From: Clostridia bacterium
GTDB lineage: Bacteria > Bacillota > Clostridia > Acetivibrionales > DSM-2933
Assembly (NCBI GenBank): GCA_026416815.1
Contig: JAOAEJ010000013.1
Coordinates: 62,001 to 126,000 of the forward strand
DNA: 64,000 nt
Direction of reading: 5' to 3'
How positions within the stretch are numbered: the stretch's first letter is position 1; every line of letters begins with the position of its first letter. The notes beneath the pieces were generated by a model. It did not search any database, was not told the DNA's origin, and saw only the letters and a program-made list of their open reading frames with translations. The translations under genes and the position numbers were made by a program. Below are positions 21,001 through 24,356 of the stretch, in pieces.

Positions 21001-22052
21001 CAGGAACCGGGAGCACCACAGACTTTGTGCTTAATGCTCTAACGGGCACACATATGAATATTGAATATACATTTTCTGATGTTTCCGCTGCGTTTATTCA
21101 AAATGCAAGAAGCAGATACGGTAAGGATTATCCGTTTGTGTCTTATAGGCAGCTTGATATTGAAAAGAGTCTGGTAAACCAGGCAATTGATAAGGAAGAG
21201 TTTGATATTATTATAGCTTCAAATGTTTTACATGCTACAAAGAATATATTAAATACCGTAGAAAGATTAAGAGAGATTTTGAGAATTGATGGCTGGCTGA
21301 TAATCAATGAAGCAACACGTGAGCAGCTATTTACTACGGCGTCATTCGGCATGCTCAAGGGCTGGTGGAAATATGAGGACTCTCACTTGCGTTTACCACA
21401 CTCACCGCTTCTTAGCCTTAAGGGCTGGACATCTTTACTTGGAAAGCTTGGCTTTGCCTCGTTTGCACCTTCACTGGCTGACTATATCGAGGAAAAGGAT
21501 ATGAACCAGCAGGTAATTATGGCGCAAAATAAAGAGAGTCATATTAACAATAAAAGTGAAGTCGGTTATAGAACAAAAGAAGCAAAAAATGAACTTTCAC
21601 CAAAACCTGCTTCATTTGCTACAGCGGGTACAGCAGAAATGGAAAGGTACTTAATGGAGATAGTTGGAGAGGCCCTGGGTATAAGCCGTGAGAATATCGA
21701 CCGACATGAGCCTTTTACTAACTATGGAGTTGATTCCATTGTGGGTGTTGAGCTAATAAATAAAATCAACTCCGCCTTAAAAATAGTGTTAAAGACAACT
21801 GTTATATTTGACTATCCTACTATTAAAGATTTAGCCAGGTATATCCAAACAAACTTTGGTGAGCACAACAATGAAGGTTCGATTAATGCTCGAGAAGTGG
21901 CAGACGTTGATGATTCCCATATGCAAAAACCTTTTGAACAGTCAGGTGTATCTCCTGCACTTGATGTCAAGAAAGTTTTTGAAATGCTTGAAAAGGGACA
22001 AGTCACTTTAGAAGAGGCTGAAGTAATGTTAGCTCAAATAGATAAACATTAA
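1..22052 (+). CDS. trans-AT PKS subunit 1 (5'-partial), ER/M1-M5
   Basis: Giant modular polyketide synthase, over 7,340 residues in the window. The reading frame is open from base 3. The GTG at 12 lies inside an ER domain (SLPVAFATAYHAL context), so it is not the start and the gene begins upstream. Residues counted from base 12: ER C-terminal part 1-205; KS1 221-647, DH 845-1110, KR 1113-1575, ACP 1603-1688; KS2 1723-2148, KR 2333-2807, ACP 2823-2912; KS3 2943-3377, ACP 3759-3834; KS4 3917-4343, DH 4516-4795, KR 4800-5268, ACP 5298-5373; KS5 5424-5865, DH 6047-6312, KR 6317-6773, C-methyltransferase 6927-7172, ACP 7209-7284. Each KS is followed by the YPF...(R/H)YW-type linker and no AT domain is present, so this is a trans-AT system. 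The C-terminal 30 residues form a docking-like helix. The next gene starts 20 bp downstream, consistent with an operon. Cytosolic megaenzyme. Confidence 0.96.
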   Translation, partial: SLPVAFATAYHALYNVGEIKSGMHVLIQSAAGGVGAMAVQLAKYAGATVYGTTGSEDKISFLKSIGVDYCISTSKEDFEQKVKQLTYGRGVDIVLNSLGGEAIQKGIECVAPNGRYIELAVAALKAVSLIDLSSMVFNKAFYGVDLRKLISACPEILSPTLSTMVEMAEMGIIKPNLYRVFPFEEFGAAVGCLEKRKNTGKLVLAISKQENIVNKVYQQHEVNKDIAIIGMACRFAKSPDVEKFWDNLCSGRDCVTEVSPSRWDSGKYFDEDIKAPGKTYSKWGGFINSIDTFDPLFFNISPLEAEMMDPQQRLFLEEAWKAIENSGYSPKELNEVKCGVYVGVAPGDYSQALHDMGRGGSAQYLLGSSNSILAARIAYLLNLTGPSMAIDTACSSSLVAIHEACQSLRANECEMAIAGGISILSTPDMHIMTSKAGMLSKEGKCKTFDNNADGFVPADGVGVVILKPLDKAVADGDTIYAVIKGSGINQDGKTNGITAPSVKSQKALEEFVYSKYNINPEDLGYVEAHGTGTKLGDPIEVEALTDAFSRFTRNKQYCAIGSVKTNVGHALAAAGAASIIKTVLCLKNKMLVPSIHFKTQNEHINFEETPFYVNTELKKWESLMEKPRMAAISSFGFSGTNCHIVLQEMPDGKYKSHDIQQESVYLFPISAKTREALQQRTVELSKWINDNYDKYRISDLAYTLSAGRAHFHYRIAFLARDKAELMQKIHMFLIGKETDDFFTNAYTDINNTENSINITSESLVRELASAKNMNAGEYKQKLIELARLYIGGSDIDWGILNSGKKCFRIPLPTYPFANEHYWAIEGAAETGYIELSSNQAKRMTSILKGNEYYLTHHIQKGKMVLPGTVYLDRAVATAKECLNADVCAIKNVVWQRPLVFGNDTVTYHTDLYPNSEGADFKILSLDSDEHEVIHSSGRLIFAAQNPHYRCSGDNRVDLFELKSRLKSVKDGYECYRIFEELGMNYGSLFQRLKQVHFSSEEALGRIELSGWNNGEHSHILNPALMDAALQVVVCLIGEDTAQGIPYMTFSVDAVELFAPLKNTMYAYAKLRPEQNTVKRSKSDFKKFDIVVADEQGSVLVQFNGFTIRKSPSDKLLYFQPSWEESCLMKQGDCESRISGTFLLFDVDDNLYLSLKDYMSENSSVILIKPGMSFDKMNDYLFTVNPSSPEDFYKLLNSIGSEEVIPSGIIFKWTNVEFADSITQLLISIEKSLFSLHNLVQGLIKQKYSSKINLLFIHPYIPGNIQPQYEAISGYLKTAYLENPNILGKSLCVSKDCSLAGIVASEISTDINMPSEVLYCDGTRKVKSIKNSNTDGGSFHVRHNGVYLITGGIGGLGFALACYLAERNNVNIVLVGRTEKNQEIQRKLEEINKLGSNAIYLCGDISKQEQLDLIIEQIKSVYSNINGVFHCAGIIKDAFIIKKDYRDMQAVLGPKVYGSFLLDKATRSEKLDFFVLYSSLAGVVGNLGQCDYAFANAFLDSFARMRQQKVSEGLCHGKTISVNWPFWRDGGMRINSQTSSWLKERWGISSISVQQGMDTLAAALNNPDVQLICTVGDESKINRLFTGQPTGYTGDVPVEATDCIEEPESIKKRAELFLKKLISEKLKISVDRLYSNKPFEAFGIDSVVILSINQELDEYFPQLSKTLFFEYSNIAELAEYFAVAHGEAILKVAGGEPELRQENSGIENSNTNRLVLSPNESSHKDEDGFAIIGVAGRYPGAENLDEFWDNLVQGKDCITSTLPQWWDLSQLPEDKLYLRSGGFLKEADKFDPLFFNITPREAELMDPQERIFLETAWHTLEDAGYSKTSLKNSRVGVFVGVMYGQYQIFGAEEIANGNIIAPNSSYASIANRVSYTFSFTGPSLAIDTMCSSSLTAIHLACESIRSSECDMALAGGVNLTLHPYKYVQLCNDGFAASDGRCRSFGAGGDGYVPGEGVGAILIKPLKKAVADGDFIYAVIKGTAINHGGKTNGYTVPNPNAQQALIERVLNKTGINPRTLSFLEAHGTGTALGDPIEITGLTKAFSQYTGDKGFCPIGSVKSNIGHCESAAGIAGVSKVLLMLKNQQMVPSIHSEQLNPHINFCDTPFYVQNKNTPWKRPEVFAGGAWSEYPRRAGVSAFGAGGSNAHIILEEYEHPVRTCVGTDNTELLYLFSAKNQDKLESYLKIFIQFLCRLDHANCVCLRDISYTLQVGREHMNCRLAVVASSLDELRSKLLGFIENSMDTNKVYFNSRCRADEGMQPKSADNSSNLNDIAELWVEGSEFDWSCLHKGYAPQRTSLPGYIFDRERYWIPGRNYYRATAAEFSPQYNKAMHEDIGQYKSFFYQVAWEPRDVKNEHSQKIDGTVLVIGSEYHLLQLVGERLGNQANIILVQTKNNRLLHIGEGRWGDAASEEGCSSFVEYLIGRYAMPQVVIHIQDGKVEGEIKPIGELQGQEGISTFLLIKALLKKKPQSLRYLYAYTDNYTSRSLMFGAIGGLLWTAHKENSRFLFKNVCLPANESSESIVELMASEVGSFDHVPEEIRYYGSKRLVRSLRQHTPVWHNNTPWREKGVYIITGGMGGLGYIIAEHLAKGYKARLILTGRSRVTQAIEEKLERLNAYGAEARYIVSDISDINNVYNLLDVVKSYYQKVDGIIHSAGVNQDSLIINKSANDWTAVTSAKIQGTLNLDEVFKNEQIDLFVMFSSITSIFGNMGQGDYAFGNRFMDCFVKYREEKRVSGGRYGRNVVINWPLWEDGGMQVGEEDKEIILNEAGLVPMPTREGLRILDQAAAGDELQYLVLYGDMELWESYVNKNLGKRDSGLNVELTADMSILAKNVESCLKQLLAEEIKLSVSKVDLQTTFEEYGLTSIMIKNLNNKLEKLFGALPKTILFECRTLEELASQLVERHSSQLIKGFGMNTVVPLMVKDVRASSVSDAKAGDCQERCNDIAIIGMSGRFPGAQNLEEFWENLRTGKEYISEIPAERWDWKEYYHPDPEQAAQGKIYCKWGGFISDVDAFDPFFFSVSPREAVLTDPQERLFLETAWLAMEDAGYAGKRRGYDSNVGVFVGVTTNDYPILAAGDSAFEHGVVPRSYPWSIANRVSYFFNFSGPSMPIDTACSSSLVAIHLACDSIRKGECKMALAGGINLYLHPSKYIGMCQMKMLSPDGKCHTFGDKANGFVPGEGVGAVILKPLTKALEDNDRIYAVIKATTINHGGRTNGYTVPNPQAQAELIEQALNKSGINPRSISFIEAHGTGTYLGDPIEIAGLTSAFSKYTSDQRFCAISSSKTNIGHLESAAGIAGLIKILLQMKYKELVPSLNSEVTNPNIEMEGTPFYIQKKLSNWEAPVIVQNGKNEVCLRRAGISSFGAGGTNAHVILEEYEHTKKNTVVSEENIFVLSAKNEERLVEYAGRILETLKHSMHRETHRNRMLSREEALEQIVPVVCRILEVCEKDVTKDDSILDLCSNPLDLARFSEEINILFSTNIDLQAVYQYKTLGEFADYLCSICTNTVFKHDDKDNEGYFDSLLYTLQVGREHMESRIAFVVSSAGELYKKLELYCQGDRDIDEFYKNNEVKADILNNLLKGSAGKEFKESLIRSKDFTKLAQLWVSGVDFDWDSMYSNAKPELIGLPGYPFERKRLWYKSLCKSGRGTLPADMTCNSENTKVQAEKLPVEENILSNGKVRLKPVDALSHGQKAQINIPDKKTLPELVDYSTKITISVPCKDMGENQVASVFTVKKDTADEQNKLQNSVNTNNETRLNSEEVYEEVRRMLAEVLFVSPDEIDDSKVFNELGLDSVLSVEFVKKLNKAFDLQLKVSSLFNYSTVKSLAGYCFKNSSIKAVEPKKAADSHIRSFEINETTADTCWEEIAVQKQDDFFSKEDKSERVSDDSKFSEECPVPELGTACQEQRRSVLGSAAKDDIAIIGVAGNFPGATDIYKLWENLSSGVHSVVETPSLRWDVSKFYSTDIKEPNKTNSKWGGFIKDVDAFDPLFFNISPAEAEMMDPQQRLFLEACWHAFEDSGYSPEMISRYRCGVFAGVMNMNEYEHLLLNAENRKSAQEMVGNSNAILASRIAYFLNLKGPVLTIDTACSSSLVAVHYGCRSLQDGEADIILAGGVNLYITEKNYINMSQSGMLSPEGKCKSFDNLADGFVPAEGAGVVVLKLLSKAIEDGDYIYGVIKGSAVNQDGKSNGITAPNCDAQKEVIIQAYQKAGINPETVSFIEAHGTGTKLGDPIEVDALTSAFREFTQKRCYCALGSIKSNIGHTGAAAGVAGLIKALLIFKYKKLPPLIHFNQINEHINLADSPFYINTELTPLKTEGTIPLTAGISSFGFSGTNCHLVVQEYKGKGETGRTEDLEAYHFIPLSARSNDELMQKIQQLAERINAEGDRLDIEAVSSTLMMGRAHFQVRTTLVMKDMVQLKQELSILAEQMKENALLPVRTNNQNREVVRRQMTQMFNQAPNDRRNLLEIAGLYRQGYDPYWMELHTGKRRLPLPLYPFARESYWPKVRPSLKTGVLHPLVHKNISTLKEQCYTSTFEGDTVFEKEHILLGEKVLPGAVYVEMALAAGEFAIGSEVLVLKNIKFNNALSVPNTPYTLELRLAEMGDEKILWKVGCGEAGQEYKLAEGELGLANFSSDKFVIDVDSIKRRCTGVLEKRKCYDFFRTKGLEYGNSFETIERLYFNSEEALSCVSLPENVPGICDGYKLNPLILDGALQSIIGLLDLSNKENSQLYVPYYVGEIKIFGYVKEKVYVYIKPTSGDDVQAGVRKYDILVSDMSGNGLVKISGYELRTFSDNPKNDKLKFYCNAWEQYHLDFRLQSPVSEPVLLFNLVSKDFTQYAYIVGESSTAPVIRLCEGDRFLEDNGLRYELNLRSTNEYKLLVGRLKERNMIPRHIVCILPDEMRTTPVEAVKEQMEKSIYPLFELIKAIFSANPGVGIRLLYIYPYSNGGQISAYPAFGAFAKALQLENPNFICNMAAIPEGGGPIYEISEIFKLNTDKSQEFLYQQGKLLRKVLKEWTPSNENTYCPIKEGGVYLITGGAKGLGLIFAKYLLSFGSVKLVLTGRSDLGQEIKEELDKVRQGNSDIVYIKSDIRDSAQVEELALKVKTLFGGLDGIIHSAGITKDAFFINKQRTAMEEVISPKVWGTLYMDEAFKDEKLDFFIVFSSLAGVLGNIGQTDYSYANAFLNEFAVYRQGLVDMGIRNGKTLSICWPLWKDGGMQVDHASQEWMEDTLGIVPLTTNDGIYAFEKALHTGSTSLLVLYGNGKTIEKTLKSESAASKENIILLKQNGEGFGYESCTNTADFQQYLRELIAAEANIPVNKVDFETPFENYGIDSLMIIGLNQKLEKKWKNVPKTLFYEYRNIYELAQYLSKNFIWEDDKAVALVTGMINARTSNKQSCDSELIKGVSDTHNSIREKEPAQGEEIAIIGLSGRFPMAPNIEAFWENLKNGIDCITEIPKERWDYQRYYSAGKGNKKTVCSKWGGFLDGIDEFDPLLFNIAPKEAAAIDPQERLFLEVAWETMEDAGYTRDTLSKDKVGVFVGVMYGHYQFFEDEEEQTTLLPDSSFASIANRVSYFFNFSGPSLAVDSMCSSSLAAIHLACSSIMRNECTVALAGGVNLTIHPRKYRQLSRGGFLSSDGKCRSFGEGGDGYVPSEGVGTVLLKPLSRAIKDGDQIYGVIKASSMNHGGKTSGYTVPNPGAQAEVILDALKKAKIHPRTIRYMEAHGTGTSLGDPIEIAGISRAFHEYIETMGKGGQLDLDLCSIGSVKSNIGHCESAAGIAGIIKVLLMIRNKQLVPSIHADTLNHNISFDSLPFFVQRKLEDWNQTVFVTGNGVEKVYPRRAGISSFGAGGSNVHLLMEEYISKEECKEYEPHSLYVVVLSAKKKEQLKKYAGMLLNSLHQKENIRLSEVAYTLQVGREAMGERFAVVVSSIEELKNKLNKYIEGYGYIENLYSSNQDQDNCSGRDESEYILQCIKDRNLNALARLWAEGYKIDWNLLYSVKPKRISLPTYPFARERYWIKGAASKSPKASEAYLWPIQKINRKNSEKGEAFKIQLCSKDVFVDHHQVKNKRVVPGVVYLEIALAAMKMVEQNSHYHMCRISWLEPLIIDKDIETLYICVKQADNGYQWEVCTGAEDEEIVHARGYYLQTNQIVHTENMINVDTIKSKAAYCIFKEDFYHALRESGLDYGPYFQTINGIWGNSEEAVARFHASDRFTCGTTDCSIIPGILDGALQTAASIVSQGLKYRKPLSIPFLLQDMRIFCDIPMQGYVYVCVSGPDRFDISLLDNTGKVCLKIYELTTREYKNPLEKILITPLWSKILVPYSPVRKQGNTLIIYPKHCIALKDAIKGDFYDFGSSSEYWEIEMSEYEKLEELLKRTIVLDKVYFLGGISSPLENVVDYEALSYTEKALVAFSRIIKLLSKYGFTTKKLSLNILINGAYSPETEGARNGNPYSGAFNGLCQSVAKEFMNWKVMCFDIDYARASKVGNDVMQQIHTIDSWEEEAAGKLVVLRHRAAYIQDLRPGKIEECRELPLKKNGVYLIAGGAGGIGMAFSLYLAEYFQAKLVLIGRSDISPTMRKDINAIESKGGEVLYLKADLTDISSMKEAVEKAKRHFGKIDGAVHSAVVLKDSIIERMDEKDLLAALAPKLKGSLVLYDTLKEEPLDFMLFFSSAQSFMANPGQSNYAAGCSFSDTFALALNKHARFPVKVINWGFWGTVGVVATEEYRRKQASQGVYSIYPREGIEVIKAVLSSPIEQIIAIKLAPYIIDSLGIRSRELAAISKESVYNDDIAGNIAKALQDDSNLLQSFLSYRAPAEDLNRFTLLSLLKSFKAHEIFIRRYETYDVEQLYFDIGGIPAYFKLFIALINAFCEAGLLECDGIHIKVTTKMTEASLVDELETIERFRDSISDNYSELNAHLNLISVCTDALFKVIRGQTTATDVLFPNSSLKLLEGIYSGNPIANYYNKVVAYGVYAIIKTIGQSRTVKILEVGAGTGSTTDFVLNALTGTHMNIEYTFSDVSAAFIQNARSRYGKDYPFVSYRQLDIEKSLVNQAIDKEEFDIIIASNVLHATKNILNTVERLREILRIDGWLIINEATREQLFTTASFGMLKGWWKYEDSHLRLPHSPLLSLKGWTSLLGKLGFASFAPSLADYIEEKDMNQQVIMAQNKESHINNKSEVGYRTKEAKNELSPKPASFATAGTAEMERYLMEIVGEALGISRENIDRHEPFTNYGVDSIVGVELINKINSALKIVLKTTVIFDYPTIKDLARYIQTNFGEHNNEGSINAREVADVDDSHMQKPFEQSGVSPALDVKKVFEMLEKGQVTLEEAEVMLAQIDKH
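3..626 (+). other. C-terminal part of an MDR-type enoylreductase domain
   Basis: Nucleotide-binding half of a medium-chain dehydrogenase/reductase ER. Visible are the AAGGVG dinucleotide loop, GRGVDIVLNSLGGEA and the closing helix before GKLVLAI. It aligns by eye with the complete ER that opens subunit 2 (about 29531-30525), including the shared FYxVDLRKLI-type stretch. It lies directly upstream of KS1, so it probably reduces the enoyl chain made by the previous module before KS1 accepts it. That module is outside the window. Confidence 0.9.
673..5075 (+). other. PKS module M1: KS-DH-KR-ACP
   Basis: KS1 has active Cys at 1182-1184 (DTACSSS), EAHGTGT and NVGHALA, so it should elongate. The DH has the HIQKGKMVLP motif (HxxxGxxxxP) and an NPALMDAALQ Asp motif. 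The KR has TGGIGGLG, YSS and Tyr plus Asn in DYAFAN. The diagnostic Asp in GIIKD suggests a B-type (D-hydroxyl) ketoreductase. ACP Ser is at 4935-4937 (GIDSV). Expected output is an alpha,beta-enoyl chain. Confidence 0.9.
5178..8745 (+). other. PKS module M2: KS-KR-ACP
   Basis: KS2 reads DTMCSSS around Cys 5667-5669, with EAHGTGT and NIGHCES intact. No DH lies between the linker end (DRERYWIPG, about 6930) and the KR. The KR has TGGMGGLG, FSS and DYAFGN, with the B-type Asp in GVNQD. The ACP motif is GLTSI: serine is present but the usual Asp of the DSL motif is Thr. Expected output is a beta-hydroxy chain. Confidence 0.88.
8838..11512 (+). other. PKS module M3: KS-(nested ACP-like)-ACP, candidate beta-branching module
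   Basis: KS3 has DTACSSS, EAHGTGT and NIGHLES, so it should be active. Its post-KS linker is interrupted by an ACP-like insert (10260-10566). After the linker there is no KR or DH, only a long low-complexity stretch and then one ACP, Ser at 11391-11393 in GLDSVLSVEF. A module that leaves the beta-keto group untouched, with Phe at the position where beta-branching ACPs carry the flag Trp (DSxxxxxW), is a candidate substrate for an HMG-synthase cassette. That assignment is inference. Confidence 0.85.
10260..10566 (+). other. Serine-less ACP-like domain nested in the KS3 post-KS linker
   Basis: Ordinary linkers here run from the LSAK helix almost directly into YTLQVGREHM. In M3 about 100 residues intervene. 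The core (10290-10523) follows the carrier-protein pattern: EQIVPVVCRILEV, the acidic DDSILDL, NPLDLARFSEEINILF, YKTLGEFADYL. At the phosphopantetheine site Pro (codon 10401-10403) replaces Ser, so it cannot be a normal carrier. It may be structural or a docking surface. Assignment rests on pattern reading only. Confidence 0.72.
11760..16130 (+). other. PKS module M4: KS-DH-KR-ACP
   Basis: KS4 (DTACSSS, EAHGTGT, NIGHTGA, NQDGKSNGITAP) follows the presumed beta-branching module. The DH has HILLGEKVLP and NPLILDGALQ, so both catalytic residues are present. The KR has TGGAKGLG, FSS, DYSYAN and the B-type Asp in GITKD. ACP motif GIDSL. Expected output is an alpha,beta-enoyl chain. Confidence 0.9.
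16281..21860 (+). other. PKS module M5: KS-DH-KR-cMT-ACP
   Basis: KS5 reads DSMCSSS with EAHGTGT and NIGHCES. In the DH, the HxxxGxxxxP motif is HQVKNKRVVP: His kept, Gly changed to Asn; the Asp motif GILDGALQ is kept. The KR has AGGAGGIG, FSS and a catalytic Tyr, but NYAAGC has Cys at Tyr+4 where Asn is usual. The C-methyltransferase (20790-21525) carries the SAM motif ILEVGAGTGSTT. ACP motif GVDSI. Expected output is an alpha-methyl enoyl chain, reduced further by the ER that opens subunit 2. Confidence 0.88.
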
Positions 22053-22072
22053 AATGAGGGGGTGTTTGCCAT

Positions 22073-23392
22073 ATGAAAATAAGTATAATCGGTGCGGGAT
22101 ACGTTGGGCTTGTTACCGGTTCTTGTCTTGCGGATTTGGGTAATGATGTCATTTGTGTGGATAATAGCGAAGAGAAAATCGCTATGCTGCAAAATGGTCA
22201 GGTGCCTATATATGAGCCAGGACTGGAGGAAATGATTAAAAGAAATATTCGCGATGGCAGACTTTCATTTTTAACAAGTATCCAGAAGGCTGTGGAAGAT
22301 TCATTATTTATCTTTATTGCTGTAGGTACTCCAACTGGAGAAGACGGTTCCACCGACTTAAAATACGTTTTAGAAGTTGCGAAAAATATCGGGCACTGTA
22401 TAGATGAATACAAAATTATTGTAATCAAATCTACTGTACCTGTTGGAACCACAGATAGAGTAAGAGGGCTAATAAAGGAAATACTGGATGAAAGAAATAA
22501 AGAGATTGAATTTGATGTTGTGTCAAATCCGGAATTTCTAAAGGAAGGCTCCGCAATAGATGACTTTATGAAGCCTGATAGGATTGTAATAGGGGTAGAC
22601 AATGTAAGAACTGCGCAGATAATGAAGGAGCTATATTCGGCATTTATAAAAAACCATCACCGTGTAATGATTATGGATATCCATTCGTCTGAAATGACTA
22701 AATATGCAGCAAATGCTATGCTTGCTACAAAGATTTCATTTATTAACGAGATAGCAAACTTATGTGAAAGATATGGGGCCGACATTGATAATGTGCGTAT
22801 CGGCATTGGGGCTGATGAGAGGATAGGGTGTTACTTTTTGAATCCCGGCATTGGGTATGGAGGTTCTTGTCTTCCGAAGGATGTAAAAGCCATTATTAAG
22901 ATGGGTGAAAATGCAGACTTGGATATGAAACTAATTACGGCTGTGGAAGCCGTAAATGAAAAGCAGAAAAGTATACTTATAGACAAAATACTCAGCTATT
23001 TTGATGGTGACATAAAGGGCAAAACCTTTGCCGTTTGGGGGCTTGCATTCAAACCGAAAACTGATGATGTAAGGGAAGCACCAGCCATTACTATAATACA
23101 AAGGCTGGTAGATAAAGGGGCTATTATTCAGGCCTATGATCCTGAAGCAAACAATTCTACCAAAGCGGTCCTGAAAAACAATGAAAACATATCATACTTT
23201 GATAACAACTATAGTGCCTTGATAGGTGTAGAAGCATTGGTTCTGCTTACTGAATGGTCTGCATTCAGAAATCCTGACTTTGCTAAAATGAAATCACTAA
23301 TGAACAGATATTTGATATTTGACGGTAGAAATCAGTATGTCAAGAGTGAAATAAAAAAGCTAGGTTTTGAATACTTTTCGATTGGGAGATAA
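22073..23392 (+). CDS. ugd: UDP-glucose 6-dehydrogenase
   Basis: Oxidises UDP-glucose to UDP-glucuronate with two NAD+ in the cytosol. The 439 residues match the family length. The N-terminal Rossmann motif GAGYVGLVTG, the AVGTPTGEDGSTDL stretch, NPEFLKEGSAI, and the catalytic Cys266 in GYGGSCLPKD are all present, followed by the C-terminal UDP-binding part (FAVWGLAFKPKTDDVREAPA). The ATG at 22073 has GAGGGGG at 22057-22063. It follows subunit 1 by 20 bp and precedes the UDP-glucuronate decarboxylase by 3 bp. Together the two make UDP-xylose for the glycosyltransferase at 27029. A housekeeping cell-wall role is possible, but the position between PKS genes argues for a tailoring role. Confidence 0.96.
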   Translation: MKISIIGAGYVGLVTGSCLADLGNDVICVDNSEEKIAMLQNGQVPIYEPGLEEMIKRNIRDGRLSFLTSIQKAVEDSLFIFIAVGTPTGEDGSTDLKYVLEVAKNIGHCIDEYKIIVIKSTVPVGTTDRVRGLIKEILDERNKEIEFDVVSNPEFLKEGSAIDDFMKPDRIVIGVDNVRTAQIMKELYSAFIKNHHRVMIMDIHSSEMTKYAANAMLATKISFINEIANLCERYGADIDNVRIGIGADERIGCYFLNPGIGYGGSCLPKDVKAIIKMGENADLDMKLITAVEAVNEKQKSILIDKILSYFDGDIKGKTFAVWGLAFKPKTDDVREAPAITIIQRLVDKGAIIQAYDPEANNSTKAVLKNNENISYFDNNYSALIGVEALVLLTEWSAFRNPDFAKMKSLMNRYLIFDGRNQYVKSEIKKLGFEYFSIGR

Positions 23393-23395
23393 CTT

Positions 23396-24349
23396 ATGAA
23401 AAGAGTAATTGTTACTGGTGGGGCTGGATTTATCGGCTCTCACTTGTGTAAAGCATTATTGAAAGCGGGTAATTCGGTAGTATGTGTAGATAACTTCTTT
23501 ACAGGAAGAGAAGCTAACATACTGGGATTAGAAGAATACGGACATTTTCAGATTATTAGACATGATGTGGTAGACGCTTTCTTTATTGAAGCGGACCAAA
23601 TATACAATCTGGCATGTCCAGCGTCACCGGTGCACTATCAGGCAGATCCTATAAAAACTTTAAAAACAAACATATTAGGAGCGCTAAATGTGCTTGAATT
23701 GGCTCAAAAGGTCAATGCCTGTGTTCTTCAGGCATCAACCTCTGAAGTATACGGTAATCCTCTTGAACATCCACAAACCGAGAAGTACTTGGGCAACGTC
23801 AATTCTATAGGCATAAGGAGTTGCTATGACGAGGGCAAGAGGGCTGCTGAAACTTTATATATGGATTTTCATAGGACTCGCGATGTAGATGTAAGGATTG
23901 TAAGAATATTCAATACTTATGGGCCAAATATGAGGCCGGATGATGGCAGGGTTGTGAGTAATTTTATAGTACAGGCTTTAACGGGAGTGGATATAACAAT
24001 ATACGGGGATGGCTCTCAGACGAGATCTTTTTGTTATGTGAGTGATTTAGTGGATGGGCTGATAAGAATGATGAATAATGAAAATGGGTTTATAGGCCCC
24101 GTCAATCTTGGAAACCCAGGTGAGTTTACCATGATTGAGCTTGCGCAAAAGGTTATTGACTTGACAAATTCCAGTTCTAAAATTGTATTTTGTGATTTGC
24201 CTTCAGATGACCCGGTAAGAAGAAAGCCTGACATATCCAGAGCAGAAGAATATTTAAATTGGAAGCCCACTGTCTGGCTTGATGAGGGATTAAAGCATAC
24301 AATAAAATATTTTGATGATTTGTTGTCAAAATCTAGAGCTGAAAGGTAG
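23396..24349 (+). CDS. uxs: UDP-glucuronate decarboxylase (UDP-xylose synthase)
   Basis: Extended short-chain dehydrogenase of 317 residues. It should convert UDP-glucuronate to UDP-xylose using bound NAD+. Visible: [10 protein letters not shown] nucleotide motif, [33 protein letters not shown], the catalytic Tyr144/Lys148 pair in [28 protein letters not shown] and [12 protein letters not shown]. The ACPASP, SEVYGxPLEHPQ and YDEGKR signatures separate UXS from generic GalE-type epimerases. The ATG lies 3 bp after the ugd stop, so the two are probably translationally coupled. A bifunctional UDP-4-keto-pentose activity cannot be excluded from sequence alone. Confidence 0.93.
   Translation: MKRVIVTGGAGFIGSHLCKALLKAGNSVVCVDNFFTGREANILGLEEYGHFQIIRHDVVDAFFIEADQIYNLACPASPVHYQADPIKTLKTNILGALNVLELAQKVNACVLQASTSEVYGNPLEHPQTEKYLGNVNSIGIRSCYDEGKRAAETLYMDFHRTRDVDVRIVRIFNTYGPNMRPDDGRVVSNFIVQALTGVDITIYGDGSQTRSFCYVSDLVDGLIRMMNNENGFIGPVNLGNPGEFTMIELAQKVIDLTNSSSKIVFCDLPSDDPVRRKPDISRAEEYLNWKPTVWLDEGLKHTIKYFDDLLSKSRAER
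24342..24346 (+). promoter_or_regulatory. Ribosome binding site for the alpha/beta hydrolase
   Basis: AAAGG with a 10-base spacer to the GTG at 24357. This decides the start in favour of 24357 over the upstream in-frame TTG at 24312, which lies deep inside the uxs gene. Confidence 0.6.
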
Positions 24350-24356
24350 TGATAAA

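Noticed and set aside
24312..24356. Upstream TTG start for the alpha/beta hydrolase
   Set aside because: It lies inside the uxs gene without a Shine-Dalgarno, while the GTG at 24357 has AAAGG at good spacing and gives a clean signal-anchor N-terminus.
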